A stretch of DNA of 64,000 nucleotides from Pilasporangium apinafurcum (Eukaryota; Oomycota; Peronosporomycetes; Pythiales; Pythiaceae). Of the stretch, positions 45,239 through 56,844 are shown one piece after another (position 1 is the stretch's first letter; every line of letters begins with the position of its first letter). The stretch lies in the NCBI GenBank assembly GCA_001600495.1, contig BCKE01000001.1:767066-831065 (forward strand). Reading direction: 5' to 3'. The position numbers and the translations under genes were made by a program. The notes below the pieces were generated by a model. That model made no database searches. It was not told where the DNA came from and saw only the letters and a program-made list of their open reading frames with translations.

Positions 45239-47820
45239 TCATGTCAACGATCGACATGAGCTCAGTGTTGGCAGTCGCTTTATTTTTGAGCCATTATCGG
45301 CCAAGATGCTCTCCACACGATCAATGGCTGTAGATATCCGCTGCAACTGTGAACCGTGATAACCGATCACACTCGCCATTTCCTGTTGCTGAGCCGCGAG
45401 GATTTCCTGTGTACTAATAGTCCTGTCCAAGAGATCGAGCATCATCCGCTCATTCTGGTTTAGTTGAGAAGGTTGGTAGTTCTGACGAACGGAGACGATA
45501 TCAGCAGCTGATCCAGTGATTGAAGATTGGTAGCCACTCCCTGAGCCATCACTGGTCACGCTGATAAACGAATCTTGGGATTCATGGTTGGACTGATTGT
45601 CTACAAAGGAGAGTTGTTGTCTGTTGTTTGCTTCGTTAGGGGTCGAAGTCGTTTTCGAAGGTAGCCTAAATGATCGTGGGTCAGACTGCACAAAGAGACA
45701 CACAACAATGCTGATGAGCATCTCGGACGTACTAAAACTGTAAGTTGGTGTTCTACGAAGCAACACTTACTTGTTGAAGTCGAAGCAGAAGGTTGCAGCT
45801 CAGATTCTGTTCCTGTGTCTGATTACCGAATGGTTGTGCAACAATGCACGACACATTGACTGAACCTAGTCCGTCGTCCAGACTGCAAGGTGCCACTAAC
45901 CATCCAAAAAGGAAATCACGTTCGTCGGCTTCGTAAATCTTGGCGCCATTCATTGCCACAATCACACTGCTTCCATCGGGATACTGTCGCCAGTGGCTCA
46001 ATACACGTAGCTCTTCGCTTCCTGCAGCTCTCACACCTGCACATATGAAACATGTTAGAGAGTGTTGAAGCATAAATGACCACCCTATTGCAAAATCAAC
46101 TTGCCTGGTTGGAACTTGATGTCATCCATCCATGTTTGATCGCTAACTTTGTACCGCCTCGCGACCCGTGAAAACAGTTTGTGATAGATCCGTGGATCTT
46201 CATAAAAGAGCAGTTTGCCAACAACGTCGGTACATTTTCCGGGTAATTTAGCATTACTTTTTGTAAGTAGTCGGCCATGGTGGAACATCTCGAACGTTTT
46301 AATACCCTCCACGCTTGGTCGAGTGGTCCAGCCACTGCTCTGGAGTCGCTGAAAGAGCTCCATCGCAGTGGCAATCTTGTCACCATACTCCTGCGGGACC
46401 GAGGGAAGTATCAAATACATCGATGGGTCACTCGATCCGTTCCAATGCAGATCACCGCTACTGCTCCCATGCGACGAGGACGTGTCCTCCAAATTTAGGC
46501 CACGTAATGAGGCATGAAGATCCATGAGCGTCGAGTTCGTATTGCAACTACTCGAACTGCTACGCCCTGTGATATCGGATGCATCGCCGTCATGGATCGC
46601 TGATGTCGTTCTCTGTGAAGAGTGAGCATCGATAACATTGCGTACAGAGGATGTCGCTCTGTCTGTGGATCCTAATGAGGACATTGTAGGCTACAGGGAC
46701 AAAGTATAAGTACTGGTGAAAACTATTTCCCATTTCACAATACCATTTTTTTCACCTACCGCTCTGGATTTATCGATGCGCTGCTCCAGCACTTCCGAAA
46801 CAATATTCGCTACTGCCTCGAGTGTGCTCTTCATCGATGAGGTGGTGTGTGGATGTGGAAAGATATCAATTGCACACACTGCGCCAATGCATTGTCCCAA
46901 CACCCGGATAGGCGCACCTGCGTAATACCGTAATGGCCGGCCGGCGATGGTAACGTTGTTCGCATAAAAGTGCTTATCCGCATTGGTATCTGGTACAATA
47001 ATAGTACTCTCCTGTGCCAAAGTCTGGGAACAAACACAGTCATCGCGGGGGATGTGCGTTTGATCCCACCCAATGCTAGCTTTGAACCACAGATCGGTAT
47101 CGTCCAGGATTCCGATGAACGCCACAGGACACACGAGCGTACGGGCGACAATGCTCACGAGCAAATTCATTGTTGGGTCGTTCTCAGATTTCGAAATGGT
47201 AGTGTTCCGCACGATTTCCAATCGCTCATGCTCGTTGTCTGGAATCGGTTGGGGCCACAATTGCACCACAGAACCTACAGTAAGATCAGACTCCATACTG
47301 ACAATCGAGAATTGTTTCTGCCGTCGAGACTGATGATTAAATGGAGGAGGAGGCGCTTGTGAGGGTCTGTACTGCTTATCCATTGCCATCGTTCCCCGAA
47401 TGGCTGTTTCATTCGCTTTGATAGAAGCATCAGTGGCACGAATCATACAGAACGTACAGACTCGCGTGGAGCATTCGACATTCACATCTGTCAATCGAAT
47501 TGTCCGCTGGCTCGAGCAGCCACTACAGACCACCTATGCACTCAAAACAGCAGTGGTAAGATGAGGCAATAAACACTGTCGATGGGTCTTTCGTTCTAGT
47601 ATACCTCTCCACATGTGCGACAATGGTGGCGTCGTCGGAACGGTAGGAATTGCTGCACACAAACGTTACAGTGGGTACGCACTTCATCCTGCACCCAAGC
47701 ATCCGTCTTTAGCAGATTCGCGACGACAAGTAGCCCGCCTTCGAGAAAATACATGTGCTGTACACAGCTTTTGCTGCTACTGCTTAGCTTATTGCTGTTC
47801 TTTGCATCCCATCCGCCCAT
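45239..47820 (-). CDS. FYVE-GAF protein with START-like region
   Basis: Exons in transcription order: 47820-47605, 47533-46760, 46690-46105, 46036-45771, 45685-45239; introns of 71, 69, 68 and 85 bp. 762 residues. The FYVE zinc finger is split by the first intron: CNVCVQQFLPFRRRHHCRTCGE then VVCSGCSS; the RRHHCR core that binds phosphatidylinositol 3-phosphate is intact. A GAF domain follows in exon 2 (DDCVCSQTLAQESTIIVPD, YYAGAPIRVLGQCIGAVCAID). Exons 3 to 5 form a region like START lipid-binding domains, then a Ser-rich stretch and a coiled coil. The third intron has a GC donor (gcaagt). Likely on endosomal membranes. FYVE plus GAF together is a typical oomycete combination. Confidence 0.85.
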
Positions 47821-49913
47821 GATATTGGTGAGAGATTCACAGCCGCACTGGACGTAAATGGGGTTGACCGATTGCGTGCGCCGCGCGGATCACTTCCAAT
47901 TGTGTTTTTTTTGCGGCCGCTCGTTTTTTTTTGGTTCTTCTGCGTTCTCCAATCACTCACAGTTTACAGTCGTTTTTTTGTTTTCTTCCATGTTCGAGAT
48001 TCTCTTTTTTCGTTTTCTTCCACTTTTGTAATACTTTACTACGGAGCTGCTTTAAAAGATCCGTTGCATCTCTTCAAGATCATCCACTGCATGCGCATGA
48101 GAAATAACCTCAGGTACGAATAGTGTGGACGAAAAAAAAACCTTCATGTGGTTTTCAAGAGCCACTCTTGTTGGTGTGTGGAAACTTTGGAATGACCTGT
48201 CTTTCAATAAGAACAAAGTTATTATAAATGCTAATTTCCCTTTTTCTGCTGCCAACATTTAGCTTAATAGGAAAATGAACAAGAGTCAGCACAGTCGTTA
48301 TTTGCGTTGTGTTCCCGTTCATCACATGCGATGCACATCCGGTATGCCAGTTGGTTAAGATGGTCTCTGGATACCACACTACTGAGAGTAATTGGTTGTT
48401 GGTACGATTAATCCGAAAGCATTAACGTCTGATCTCTCTACTTGCTCACATGATCTACTAGACCGAGAAATGTTTGAATGGCATACATTTGCTTAGTCAA
48501 GTTACAGAACTTCTTCCATTGAATGCACCAAAGCTCTCTATTACTTTAGGTTTCTCATGCATTACTACCGAGATCTCATGGGATACTGTGCCACCATCAC
48601 GACTAAATGACACATATCTCATCAGATTAGCAGCAAATAATTATAAGCTGACTGTTCATTACTTGCATCAACACTAGAAATAGTATACTATCAGTATGCA
48701 CATGCACATGAGCCATATGCAAATTAGGCATTCCTCATATATCTGAAGTACCATTACAATGGATACTCAATCAATGATTTGCATCGATGATGCCCTGGAA
48801 GAATCAAACCCTATCACAAGGTGAAGCTTTAAGACTTGAAACAGTAAGAATAGCAAGCAGCCACCACTTATGATATGCGTGTGGATGAGTAAGAAGAATG
48901 CTGTAGCTGACGTCTGCTCGTTGTGACCCACCTTCACGACTTTTCCAGCAGTGATGGTAACTGCTTATTCTGGACGCACAATAGCTCCAGGCGTCCAAAA
49001 ATCTACGAATTGCCTCAAATTCTCATCTTGTACATTTCTCACTCACTATAGATATTAGGAGCTACCAAATCCTTCTCATCATGAGGGGTGGGTGGTCTCT
49101 TATATCTCATCCTCACACTGAAAATGGTGACCATGAATGAAATTTCCCTCCTCCATCCTCCAACCCACGAATGCGTGGTCGACAGCGAAAAAACCATGAA
49201 AATCCATGAAAATCCATGAAAAATCCTGCTGTTTTATTAGTACTTTTTGCTATATTTGCAATAACTGTGAAGAATACGAGTACTGAGATAGCGTAATATG
49301 ATGTCGTACCACGTTGACTCCCATCTTGGCTCTTATGGGCTGGATGAATGGCTGTATACTATACGTGCAGATTATGTCGTGATTGTGCCCTCACACACCA
49401 AATTCACCAATGAACTTTCTTACTTTGGCGATATAGTCTTCATCACGACATTTCCCCACTGCCATAATTTACCTGTCACTAATAGAGCATGTGGCACAAC
49501 AGTACGATGTGAGAAAAAGTAATCGAAGCGATTTATCCCTGATTTACAACTATTCACACCAACCACTATCATTCATCCCTTGTTAATGAATGTGACGACA
49601 TTACACACGGGAACTGTGCATAAATTAGCATGGTGGGTTCAGTGGGTATACATATGTGTCCGGATAATAGTTTTACTGTGTGGCCCTTGCCTTTTGTGTT
49701 GCTCCTCCTCCTTGCTAGGACGCCAGTTCGTCCCACACATACAATTCCGCAGCGGGAATAATAAACGCCCACTAGCGGCCTCCAGTCTAAACCCACGCAA
49801 ATAAGGCTTCCGGGAGAGTACGTTCCCTCCTTATCTACATGTGAAATGCATGTATGCGCCGACGGTCTTACGCTTCCTCTTTGTGTATGTATGTCTGAAC
49901 AGTGTTCTGTTGT
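47821..49913. other. Gene-poor intergenic region, 2.1 kb
   Basis: The longest gap in the window. Poly-T tracts lie at about 47905-48010. Several open frames of 60-80 codons on both strands show no conservation; one minus-strand frame at 48052-48258 has coding-like composition but no partner exon. A tRNA-like A box (48345-48358) is discussed among the rejected items. Just before the kinase gene, an acceptor-like site at about 49900 suggests a missing upstream exon for that gene. Confidence 0.4.
49194..49225. repeat. Short tandem repeat, about 10-bp unit, three copies
   Basis: Three consecutive copies of ccatgaaaat (with one extra A in the last) in the gene-poor stretch. Too short to assign to an element. 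Confidence 0.55.
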
Positions 49914-50948
49914 ATGAAAAAGCCGAGCCGACGCGCCCAGTCGCCCGTGGCCACTCCAGGCACGAGCCATTACGCGCAAAACTACACGAACCTCAACCTG
50001 AACCGGACAGATGGGGGGGGTAACTATAACCCAGGACCGAATCGGATCATGCGACGGCCGGAACCGCAGCAGGTCTCGAAGACCAGCACTGATAACTGTT
50101 TCCCGGACCTCGTGAAATTCCGTTTAGATGAAACTGAAGTACTGCTCACACGCAAGATCTCGAGCGGCGCGTTCGGGGTCGTGTGGCTCGGTCACTATCA
50201 CGGCCAACCGGTCGCGGTGAAGCGAATGCTCGATGGCGAAGACGAGGCGTTGTCGTTCGCTCGAGAAATTTTGACCATGTCACGACTCATCCACCCGAAA
50301 ATCGTGCGGTTTATTGGCTGTACGTGGACAAACCCAAAGGATTTGGGTGGTGTGACCGAGTATATGGATGGTGGTGATGTACGCACACTACTTGAAAGCC
50401 GTAAAATTGAATTGAGCTGGCGAAAGGAGAAGATTTCAATTGCCATTGATATCGCCGAGGCGCTCGCGTACATGCACTCGTTGAATCCACGTGTAATCCA
50501 TCGCGATCTCAAGTCGCGCAATGTGTTGCTCAACTCGAATATGGTCGCCAAGTTGAGTGATTTCGGGCTCAGTCGCAACCGCACGTACGAAGAAACACTG
50601 ACTGCGGGTGTTGGGACCGTGCGATGGACCGCTCCGGAGGTGATGCTGGGTGAAAACTACAGCGAACAGGCCGACGTATACTCGTTCGGTGTGGTGCTGT
50701 CGGAATTGGACACGCGCGAAATCCCATTCGAGGAAAAGAGTTCCCGTACAGGACCCGGTGGAGCTCCGGACATGGCAATTGTTATCAAAGTGGCTAAGGG
50801 CGAATTGCGGCCGTCATTCGCGCCGGATTGCCCTGATGTGATCCTGCGTATCGCCAAGGCATGTCTGCAATTCGATCCGGCGTTGCGGCCCAGCAGTGAA
50901 TCGGTAATGCAAATGCTCAAGGACGCGCGCGTCCAGCTGCAGGCATAA
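49914..50948 (+). CDS. TKL-type protein kinase
   Basis: At least 344 residues from the ATG at 49914 (MKKPSRRAQSP). The frame runs on upstream into FCC and then an acceptor-like cag at about 49901, so an earlier exon is possible, perhaps with a signal peptide and membrane helix as in oomycete receptor-like TKL kinases. The kinase domain (residues about 70-340) is complete: loop ISSGAFGVVWLG, Lys in VAVKRM, catalytic HRDLKSRNVLL, DFGLSR, and APEVM. Sequence style is that of the tyrosine-kinase-like group, serine/threonine specific by HRDLKSRN. Ligand and pathway unknown. Confidence 0.85.
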   Translation: MKKPSRRAQSPVATPGTSHYAQNYTNLNLNRTDGGGNYNPGPNRIMRRPEPQQVSKTSTDNCFPDLVKFRLDETEVLLTRKISSGAFGVVWLGHYHGQPVAVKRMLDGEDEALSFAREILTMSRLIHPKIVRFIGCTWTNPKDLGGVTEYMDGGDVRTLLESRKIELSWRKEKISIAIDIAEALAYMHSLNPRVIHRDLKSRNVLLNSNMVAKLSDFGLSRNRTYEETLTAGVGTVRWTAPEVMLGENYSEQADVYSFGVVLSELDTREIPFEEKSSRTGPGGAPDMAIVIKVAKGELRPSFAPDCPDVILRIAKACLQFDPALRPSSESVMQMLKDARVQLQA

Positions 50949-51321
50949 GCCGATGCAGAAGAGAGAAAAAACAAAACAAAAATGAAACGCAAACGAACGC
51001 GTGTGTTGTGCATGGATGGATGTGAATGCAGATGGAGAGCAATCACTTTTTATTATTTCTTTGTTAAATTTGCTTTGTGCTTTGATTCTCTTAGCTTGTG
51101 GAGGAAGCCAACGCATTCACATGCACATACGAGCGCCAAAAAACAGCTCCAGAACTCTATTGTAAATTGGAACATTTTTCGATTTTCCCCTAAAATTCGC
51201 TATTTTTCAGCTGATAAGGTACTTTATTTTGAAAAATCCCTATTTACCTAAATACTCATCTTAGTGACTGCTTTTGATGTCACTATTTTGATAAGCTCCT
51301 ACGACCATCACTCCGCATCCC
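50949..51321. other. Intergenic between kinase and STT3
   Basis: 373 bp between two plus-strand genes; AT-rich before the STT3 start. No feature supported. Confidence 0.35.
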
Positions 51322-53826
51322 ATGCACACACCAAAGAAAAGGGAATCGATCATGCAGACGTTCATGACATGGTTGCTCTTGCTGGCCATCAGTGTGTTAT
51401 GCATCGCTATTCGACTATTCCCGGTGGTAATATGGGGGAGTGTACGTGAATATCCTGCTTCCTCCATCACATTATACAGCTGTAGATATCCTTAACGTTG
51501 TCACATGTATCTCACCTGACCAGGTGATTCATGAGTTCGATCCACATTTCAACTTCCGCGTGACCAAGTACTTAGTGCAGAACGGACCGATGGAGCTGCT
51601 CAACTGGTTTGATGATCGTGCGTGGTTTCCTCTTGGCAGGCAAGTCGGTACGACGGTGTACCCGGGTCTCATGCTTGCATCCGCCGCGCTCTATTGGCTC
51701 TTGCAGCAACTTGGCTTCATTGTCGACATTCGACACGTGTGTGTGTTCATTACACCACTCTTTGCAGCGTGTTCGTGCGTGGCACTGTATCTGCTCACGC
51801 TGGAAATCACCGGACGTACTACAACAGCACTACTCGCAGCAGCATTGATCAGCGTATCGCCTGGATATCTCTCTCGATCAACTGCGGGATCCTTCGATAA
51901 CGAAGGTATTGCCATTTTCCTGCTCATTCTTACGTTTTACTTGTGGGTGAAGGCTGTACAACGTGGGTCCATGCTCTGGGCTGGTGCGACTGCGATGGCA
52001 TACTTTACCATGGCGTTCTCCTGGGGTGGCTATGTGTTTATCATCAATATCATTCCATTGCACGTCTTGGCATTGGTGGTCTCTGGAAACTACTCGGCAA
52101 AGGTTTACGTCGCATACTCAACGTTCTACCCGCTTGCAACGCTCGCTGCCATGCAAGTGCCGTTTATTGGCTTTAATGCTGTGCTGAAAGGAGAGAATGT
52201 CGCTTCCCATGGCATGTTTATGCTCTTGCAAGGTTGGTCGTCATATTTTTGTTCTTTTTGGCTTTGTTAGATGTGCATTCAGTAACGTGAATCGTTTTCT
52301 ACTCTCTCTTCCGCTAGTAATTGCGTGTTTGCATTGGTTACGAGCGCAACTTTCATTGGAAGCGTTTACAAAATTGCTCCGTTTGTGTGTGTTTGCTGGT
52401 TGTGGCGTTGTTGGTGTCGGCTTGCTGGCGATGTTTGTACTTGGGAAACTGCAGTGGAGTGGCCGCAGTTTGACACTATTGGACCCAACCTATGCGTCCA
52501 AATATATTCCGATAATTGCATCGGTGGGAGAGCATCAACCGACAACATGGGCGGGATTTTACGTCGCGCTTGGACCTGCGATCCTATTTGCACCCTTGGG
52601 TCTGTACTATTCCTTCAAATACCTTCACACTGGTTATCTGTTCATGATCGTATACAGCGTGTTTGCGTTTTATTTTTCGGGGATTATGGTGCGCCTGTTG
52701 CTGACACTCGCCCCAGCGGCGTGTTTTCTTTCCGCAGTTGGAATTTCTGGCTTTGTACATCAGATCTCGCTCATGACACGAATAAGTCTGATCAGGCAAT
52801 TTCAGAATGAAGAATCCGCGGAACCGACCGTCATCAGCTCACGGAAGAAGGAGTTGTTCCAGAAAAAGAAAGTCAGTGTTGAGAGCAACAAGAAGGAGAA
52901 AGAGGAAGAAGACAAACAAGAATTCGCACAACATGTTATTGATGCGATGGCTGCGAAGCTGCAGTTTCGCGAGCTTCCTGAAGAATATGCTCAAGCAACC
53001 CGAAAGAACGACATCCCCCTTGCTATTGGGCTCCTTTTAATTGCCATCAGTGTACGGGCAGTCGACTTGAAATTGATGTGTTGTTAGATGATACTGACTA
53101 TGTGTGTGTATGCAGTTATTGCTCACTGTTCACGTTCGCCATTCTACAACCGTATCCAGAAAAGCTCACTCATCCACATCGCTTGTTCATGAAGGTTGGG
53201 ATCCCATTACGAGAGAACCTGTTGTACATGATGACTACCGAGAAGCCTACATGTGGCTACGGCAAAATACACCTGAGGATGCAAAAATCCTTAGTTGGTG
53301 GGATTATGGATATCAACTGTCATCGCTGGCGAATCGAACAGTCGTGGTGGATAACAACACGTGGAACAATACTCATATTGCCACGGTCGGTCGAGTATTG
53401 ACATCGAACGAAGACGATGCACTGCCGATTTTGGAGAGTTTGGGTGTGGACTATATTTTAATTCTCTTTGGTGGCTACATCGGCATGCGAGGAGATGATC
53501 TGGACAAGTTACCGTGGATATTACGCATTGCAGAAGGCGTATATCCTGACGACGTGCTAGAGTCTGAGTTTCAAGTAAAAGACCACATCTTGTTTGATGA
53601 AAATGCCTCGATCGCGCTAAAGGAAAGTTTGCTGTATAAATTCAGCTATTTTGACTTTATGAACGTTAGCAGGAGTAGCTTTGATGGAAGGAATGAGACG
53701 CTTGGTTTCGATCTGAATCGAAAACTCAGCATTGGAGGAAGTGAAATCACACTTAAACATTTCGACCAAGTTTATACATCCGAAGCATGGATTGTACGAA
53801 TTTATCAGGTTAAACCCCGTCGGTAA
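51322..53826 (+). CDS. STT3: Oligosaccharyltransferase catalytic subunit STT3
   Basis: Four exons: 51322-51441, 51524-52232, 52318-53051, 53116-53826; introns of 82, 85 and 64 bp. 757 residues. The first exon has a membrane helix and splices exactly into VIHEFDPHFNFR, where the aspartate contacts the metal and acceptor. NWFDDRAWFPLGR and TAGSFDNEGIAIF are strongly conserved loops. About a dozen membrane helices follow, including IPIIASVGEHQPTTWAGF. The lumenal domain carries the hallmark WWDYGYQ and DNNTWNNTHI, and a DK-type segment near GDDLDKLPWILRIAEG. All key sites are present, so it should transfer glycans to Asn in the ER. A charged lysine-rich loop (about 52810-52925) is an insertion relative to usual STT3. 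Confidence 0.95.
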
Positions 53827-53911
53827 TGTATGGATAATGACTCCCACTCTTTTACATGACTGATATCTTTAAAATTTACAAGCTACTGCAACACGATGGA
53901 TGCAGTACAAG

Positions 53912-56637
53912 TCAATCTTTATTACCCCCATTTTGATTTGTGTTCTGTTGTTGGAATAGCTCTGCCACTTGGGCACTGCTGGTTGCCTGAAATGGGGTTT
54001 TGTCGGGTCGCATTCGCACAAAACGAGGGAAGCGAAGGGCTAGTCCTTTCGATTTCTTCCCGTTTTTTATCCCGTCATTGTATGGAAGAACAGCTGGCAT
54101 CCCAATGGCGCAGGTATATGACGGCGAAGCGGTGAGTTGAGTAGCCTTGATCTCCCATACCTCGTTTGGAGCTAGCCATACATCAGGGTGGAGGCTTCGA
54201 ATATGATGAGAATGGTACTCATTCGGTACTTCGCCACTTTTTGCAGTGAGATGTATATGTTGCTTGAACCGTGCACTCAATTCAGTTAATTGTGCTTCTG
54301 AGAATCCGGAACCAACTTTGCCAATTGTCTACATCCCGAGGGTTTGTAACATTAGGGTAAGAAGCTGCTTAAGGTTGGATCTGCCACATGATGTTTATAT
54401 TTCATACCTCAAACTTGTCACTGTCGGAGTTATAGCTTGCCATAAGGAACGACCCGAACATACCCGAGCGCCGACCTTTACCATGGAATGCACCGATAGG
54501 TACCAGGTCCAGCGTGTCGGCAAGAAATGTCCCATGGTTTTCCTGTTTGGAGCCCTTCGTCTGATCAGCTGACGATGTCGATTGATTTGAGTGATCAGAG
54601 AGATAGTCATGCTTGACCTTCATCCATGAATAGGATCGTATCCCCGCTTTGTAATCGGACTCAACGTCCAGTAGCTTCACCATGAGGCCCTCACAATCTG
54701 ATGCAACCGCTTGACTTAGAAAACTTCGGACGATATCCGTTTGCCTTTCTAATTCCTCAGCAAGCTGGGTTTCATCGGCTGAGATTTCGCTTAAATGGAT
54801 ATCATGATGCTTGACGAACTCGAAGTAGCCTGGAGCAGCATTGAAATGCTGGTGAAGTCGCGCTCGCCGTTCACGGAGCGGTCGCTAATAAACACACAAA
54901 AAAATCATGAAGAGAGAGTAATGTGGGGTAGATAACTGCGTGCACAATGCTTATATTCGTACCTGAAGTAGATTCTCACCGTTGATGGACAGGAGATCGA
55001 ATGCAAAGAGGCAAAAATCCGTGGTGGTTTTCGTTTGCAACACTTGGAAAGGAAGGAATGAACCAGTCATACGATCGATAGCCACAACTTCTCCCTCCAA
55101 GATCAGCTCGGAGATGTCGTCATTCGTGGATTGCTGGTTTAGTTGCCTCGCCAAGATTTGTAGGAGTGACTCGTATTTTTCCGTGTTGTCTTCCATATTC
55201 CGACTGAAGATGCGACCAGTGACAGAATCATTATCAAGCTGTCTTGACAGGGATAAATGAATTTGTACGCGTGCACCATCGTATTTGTATTCACATGTCG
55301 CCGTTTGGCTTTTCGTCCTGTGGATACGCTCGACTAAATTTGCCACGCTGGACACTGGGTACGCTGACATGGTAAGTACTGGCACACCCACTTGTGGTGT
55401 CATTAGCTTCTCTAACTGTTGGATTTTCTTTTGGAGATCTTTTTCGCCTTGGTTTGCGTGTAGAAAGCGCACCAACGCGCCATAGTTTGGCTGCTGCGCG
55501 TACGCTTTCGTGACACAGTCGGTCCATTGTTTTGATGTATTGCCAATATTCTGGGGAATGTTTTCTTCTACTCCGACCGGCATTAATTGTGATGACGATG
55601 AATCCAGAGTGGCCAGCGCTAATGCTGCAAGAATAGATTTCTCTCCCATGCCAATGCGAAGGCTCTGATGCTATAGTGAGTGAGCGAGAAAGTCAGTACT
55701 ATACGCTGGAATTGGTGCGTGAGTCATTCATTACTGACATCTAATGGTCACTCACCGCAAGCATTCGCACAAGAAACATCATTTCTTCCGCACAGCTACA
55801 ATCCACCCAAAAAGCGCCATGTCAGTCCATTGCTTTCAACTTGACATTTGCAAAACAGCAGTAAAAAACGCGCAAAGTCACCCGCACTGCTGGAGCAACG
55901 CGACAGCACGCTGCTGCTTCCGTAGCAGCGAACCTTTGCCTTCCTCTTTTGCGATCCGCCGTAATTCTTCATGCACAAATGAGATCGACATGGGCGCTTC
56001 TGGTGAATGGATGGCGAGTTGACCTCTTTCTATCAACGCTTGCACAGCGAGGCCATAGTCTGGAAACGTGTCGATGCCAATTGCATTCGAGTGATCATCA
56101 CTTGTCTGCGATGCCATGAGCTGCTTCAGCACTGGAACAAATGACCGTGTGGAAAATCGCAGCTCTACACCTTCATAGGGAGGAGCCAACTGCAACATTC
56201 CATCTCCGGATTAGGAATAAAATTTTCATCAACGCCATGCGATTGGTTTGGCGTCTGTACCTGTGATGCAGTCAGGTAAAGTGCCGCAATGAGTTCATTT
56301 GCTGATGATTTTACGAGACACTGACGGAAACATGCCGCCAGCAACCGCACACTCGTGTCTCGAGATTGTTTGGCATACTGCAGCAACACAAATAAGGCGA
56401 GAAAAATCAGTTAGTTGCAACTTTGTCAAGCATTGCAACAAGCATTTTATTACATACGTCAACGGCTGCGAACGTCTTGGCTAGCTCGCGAAAGGACCCG
56501 CGCGCTCTATCACCATCAGTAACAGTCGAAACAGGACGAAAACTAGCTGTATCGGGAAGATAAGCCCATGCAGGCAGTCGTATGCATCGCCTCCATGCTA
56601 ATGGTATCACCATTCGCTTCTGGCGAATGATATGCAT
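53912..56637 (-). CDS. LIG1: ATP-dependent DNA ligase I
   Basis: Seven exons in transcription order: 56637-56458, 56377-56261, 56189-55882, 55795-55756, 55670-54963, 54884-54408, 54328-53912; introns 71-86 bp. 748 residues. The DNA-binding domain is seen in LAPPYEGVELRF and LRIGMGEKSILAALA. Motif I with the adenylated Lys is CEYKYDGARVQIH; motif III LILEGEVVAID; motif IV CEGLMVKLL; motif V SWMKVKHDY; then LVPIGAFHGKGRRSGMFGSFL and motif VI RFPRFVRMRPDK. All are present, so it should be active, joining Okazaki fragments. The N-terminal regulatory part with a PCNA-binding box, about 200 residues in human LIG1, is missing or in an unseen exon; the first exon's start is uncertain. Confidence 0.9.
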
Positions 56638-56844
56638 CTTCCAGCTGTTGCACTATGAAAATGCGCTGATTGTCCATAAAAAAAATAGGTGTATACCCCA
56701 AATTTTGGACAAACCTTATTTTTGGCTGCGTAATACTTGCCTTGTTGCTGTTACTAAAAATGAATCTCCCAAAATTTGAACTAATCCCTAATTTACTCCA
56801 AAGATAGTGGGGAAACACCAAATTTCTGTGGTGCAAAGGGAAAA
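56638..56844. promoter_or_regulatory. Shared divergent promoter region
   Basis: DNA ligase (minus) and the Nudix gene (plus) start 207 bp apart, head to head. Both promoters must lie here, unless the ligase has an undetected first exon. No motif assigned. Confidence 0.45.

Noticed and set aside
48052-48258. Minus-strand open frame with coding-like end
   Set aside because: No start context, no partner exon, no recognised homology.
48340-48413. A-box-like gccagttggttaag followed by a B-box-like element, possible tRNA or SINE
   Set aside because: The B box carries extra bases, no acceptor stem pairs, and no poly-A tail or second copy was seen.
51440-51523. Start of STT3 at a frame beginning near 51440
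   Set aside because: That stretch is the first intron; the upstream exon at 51322-51441 joins exactly to the conserved VIHEFDP segment.
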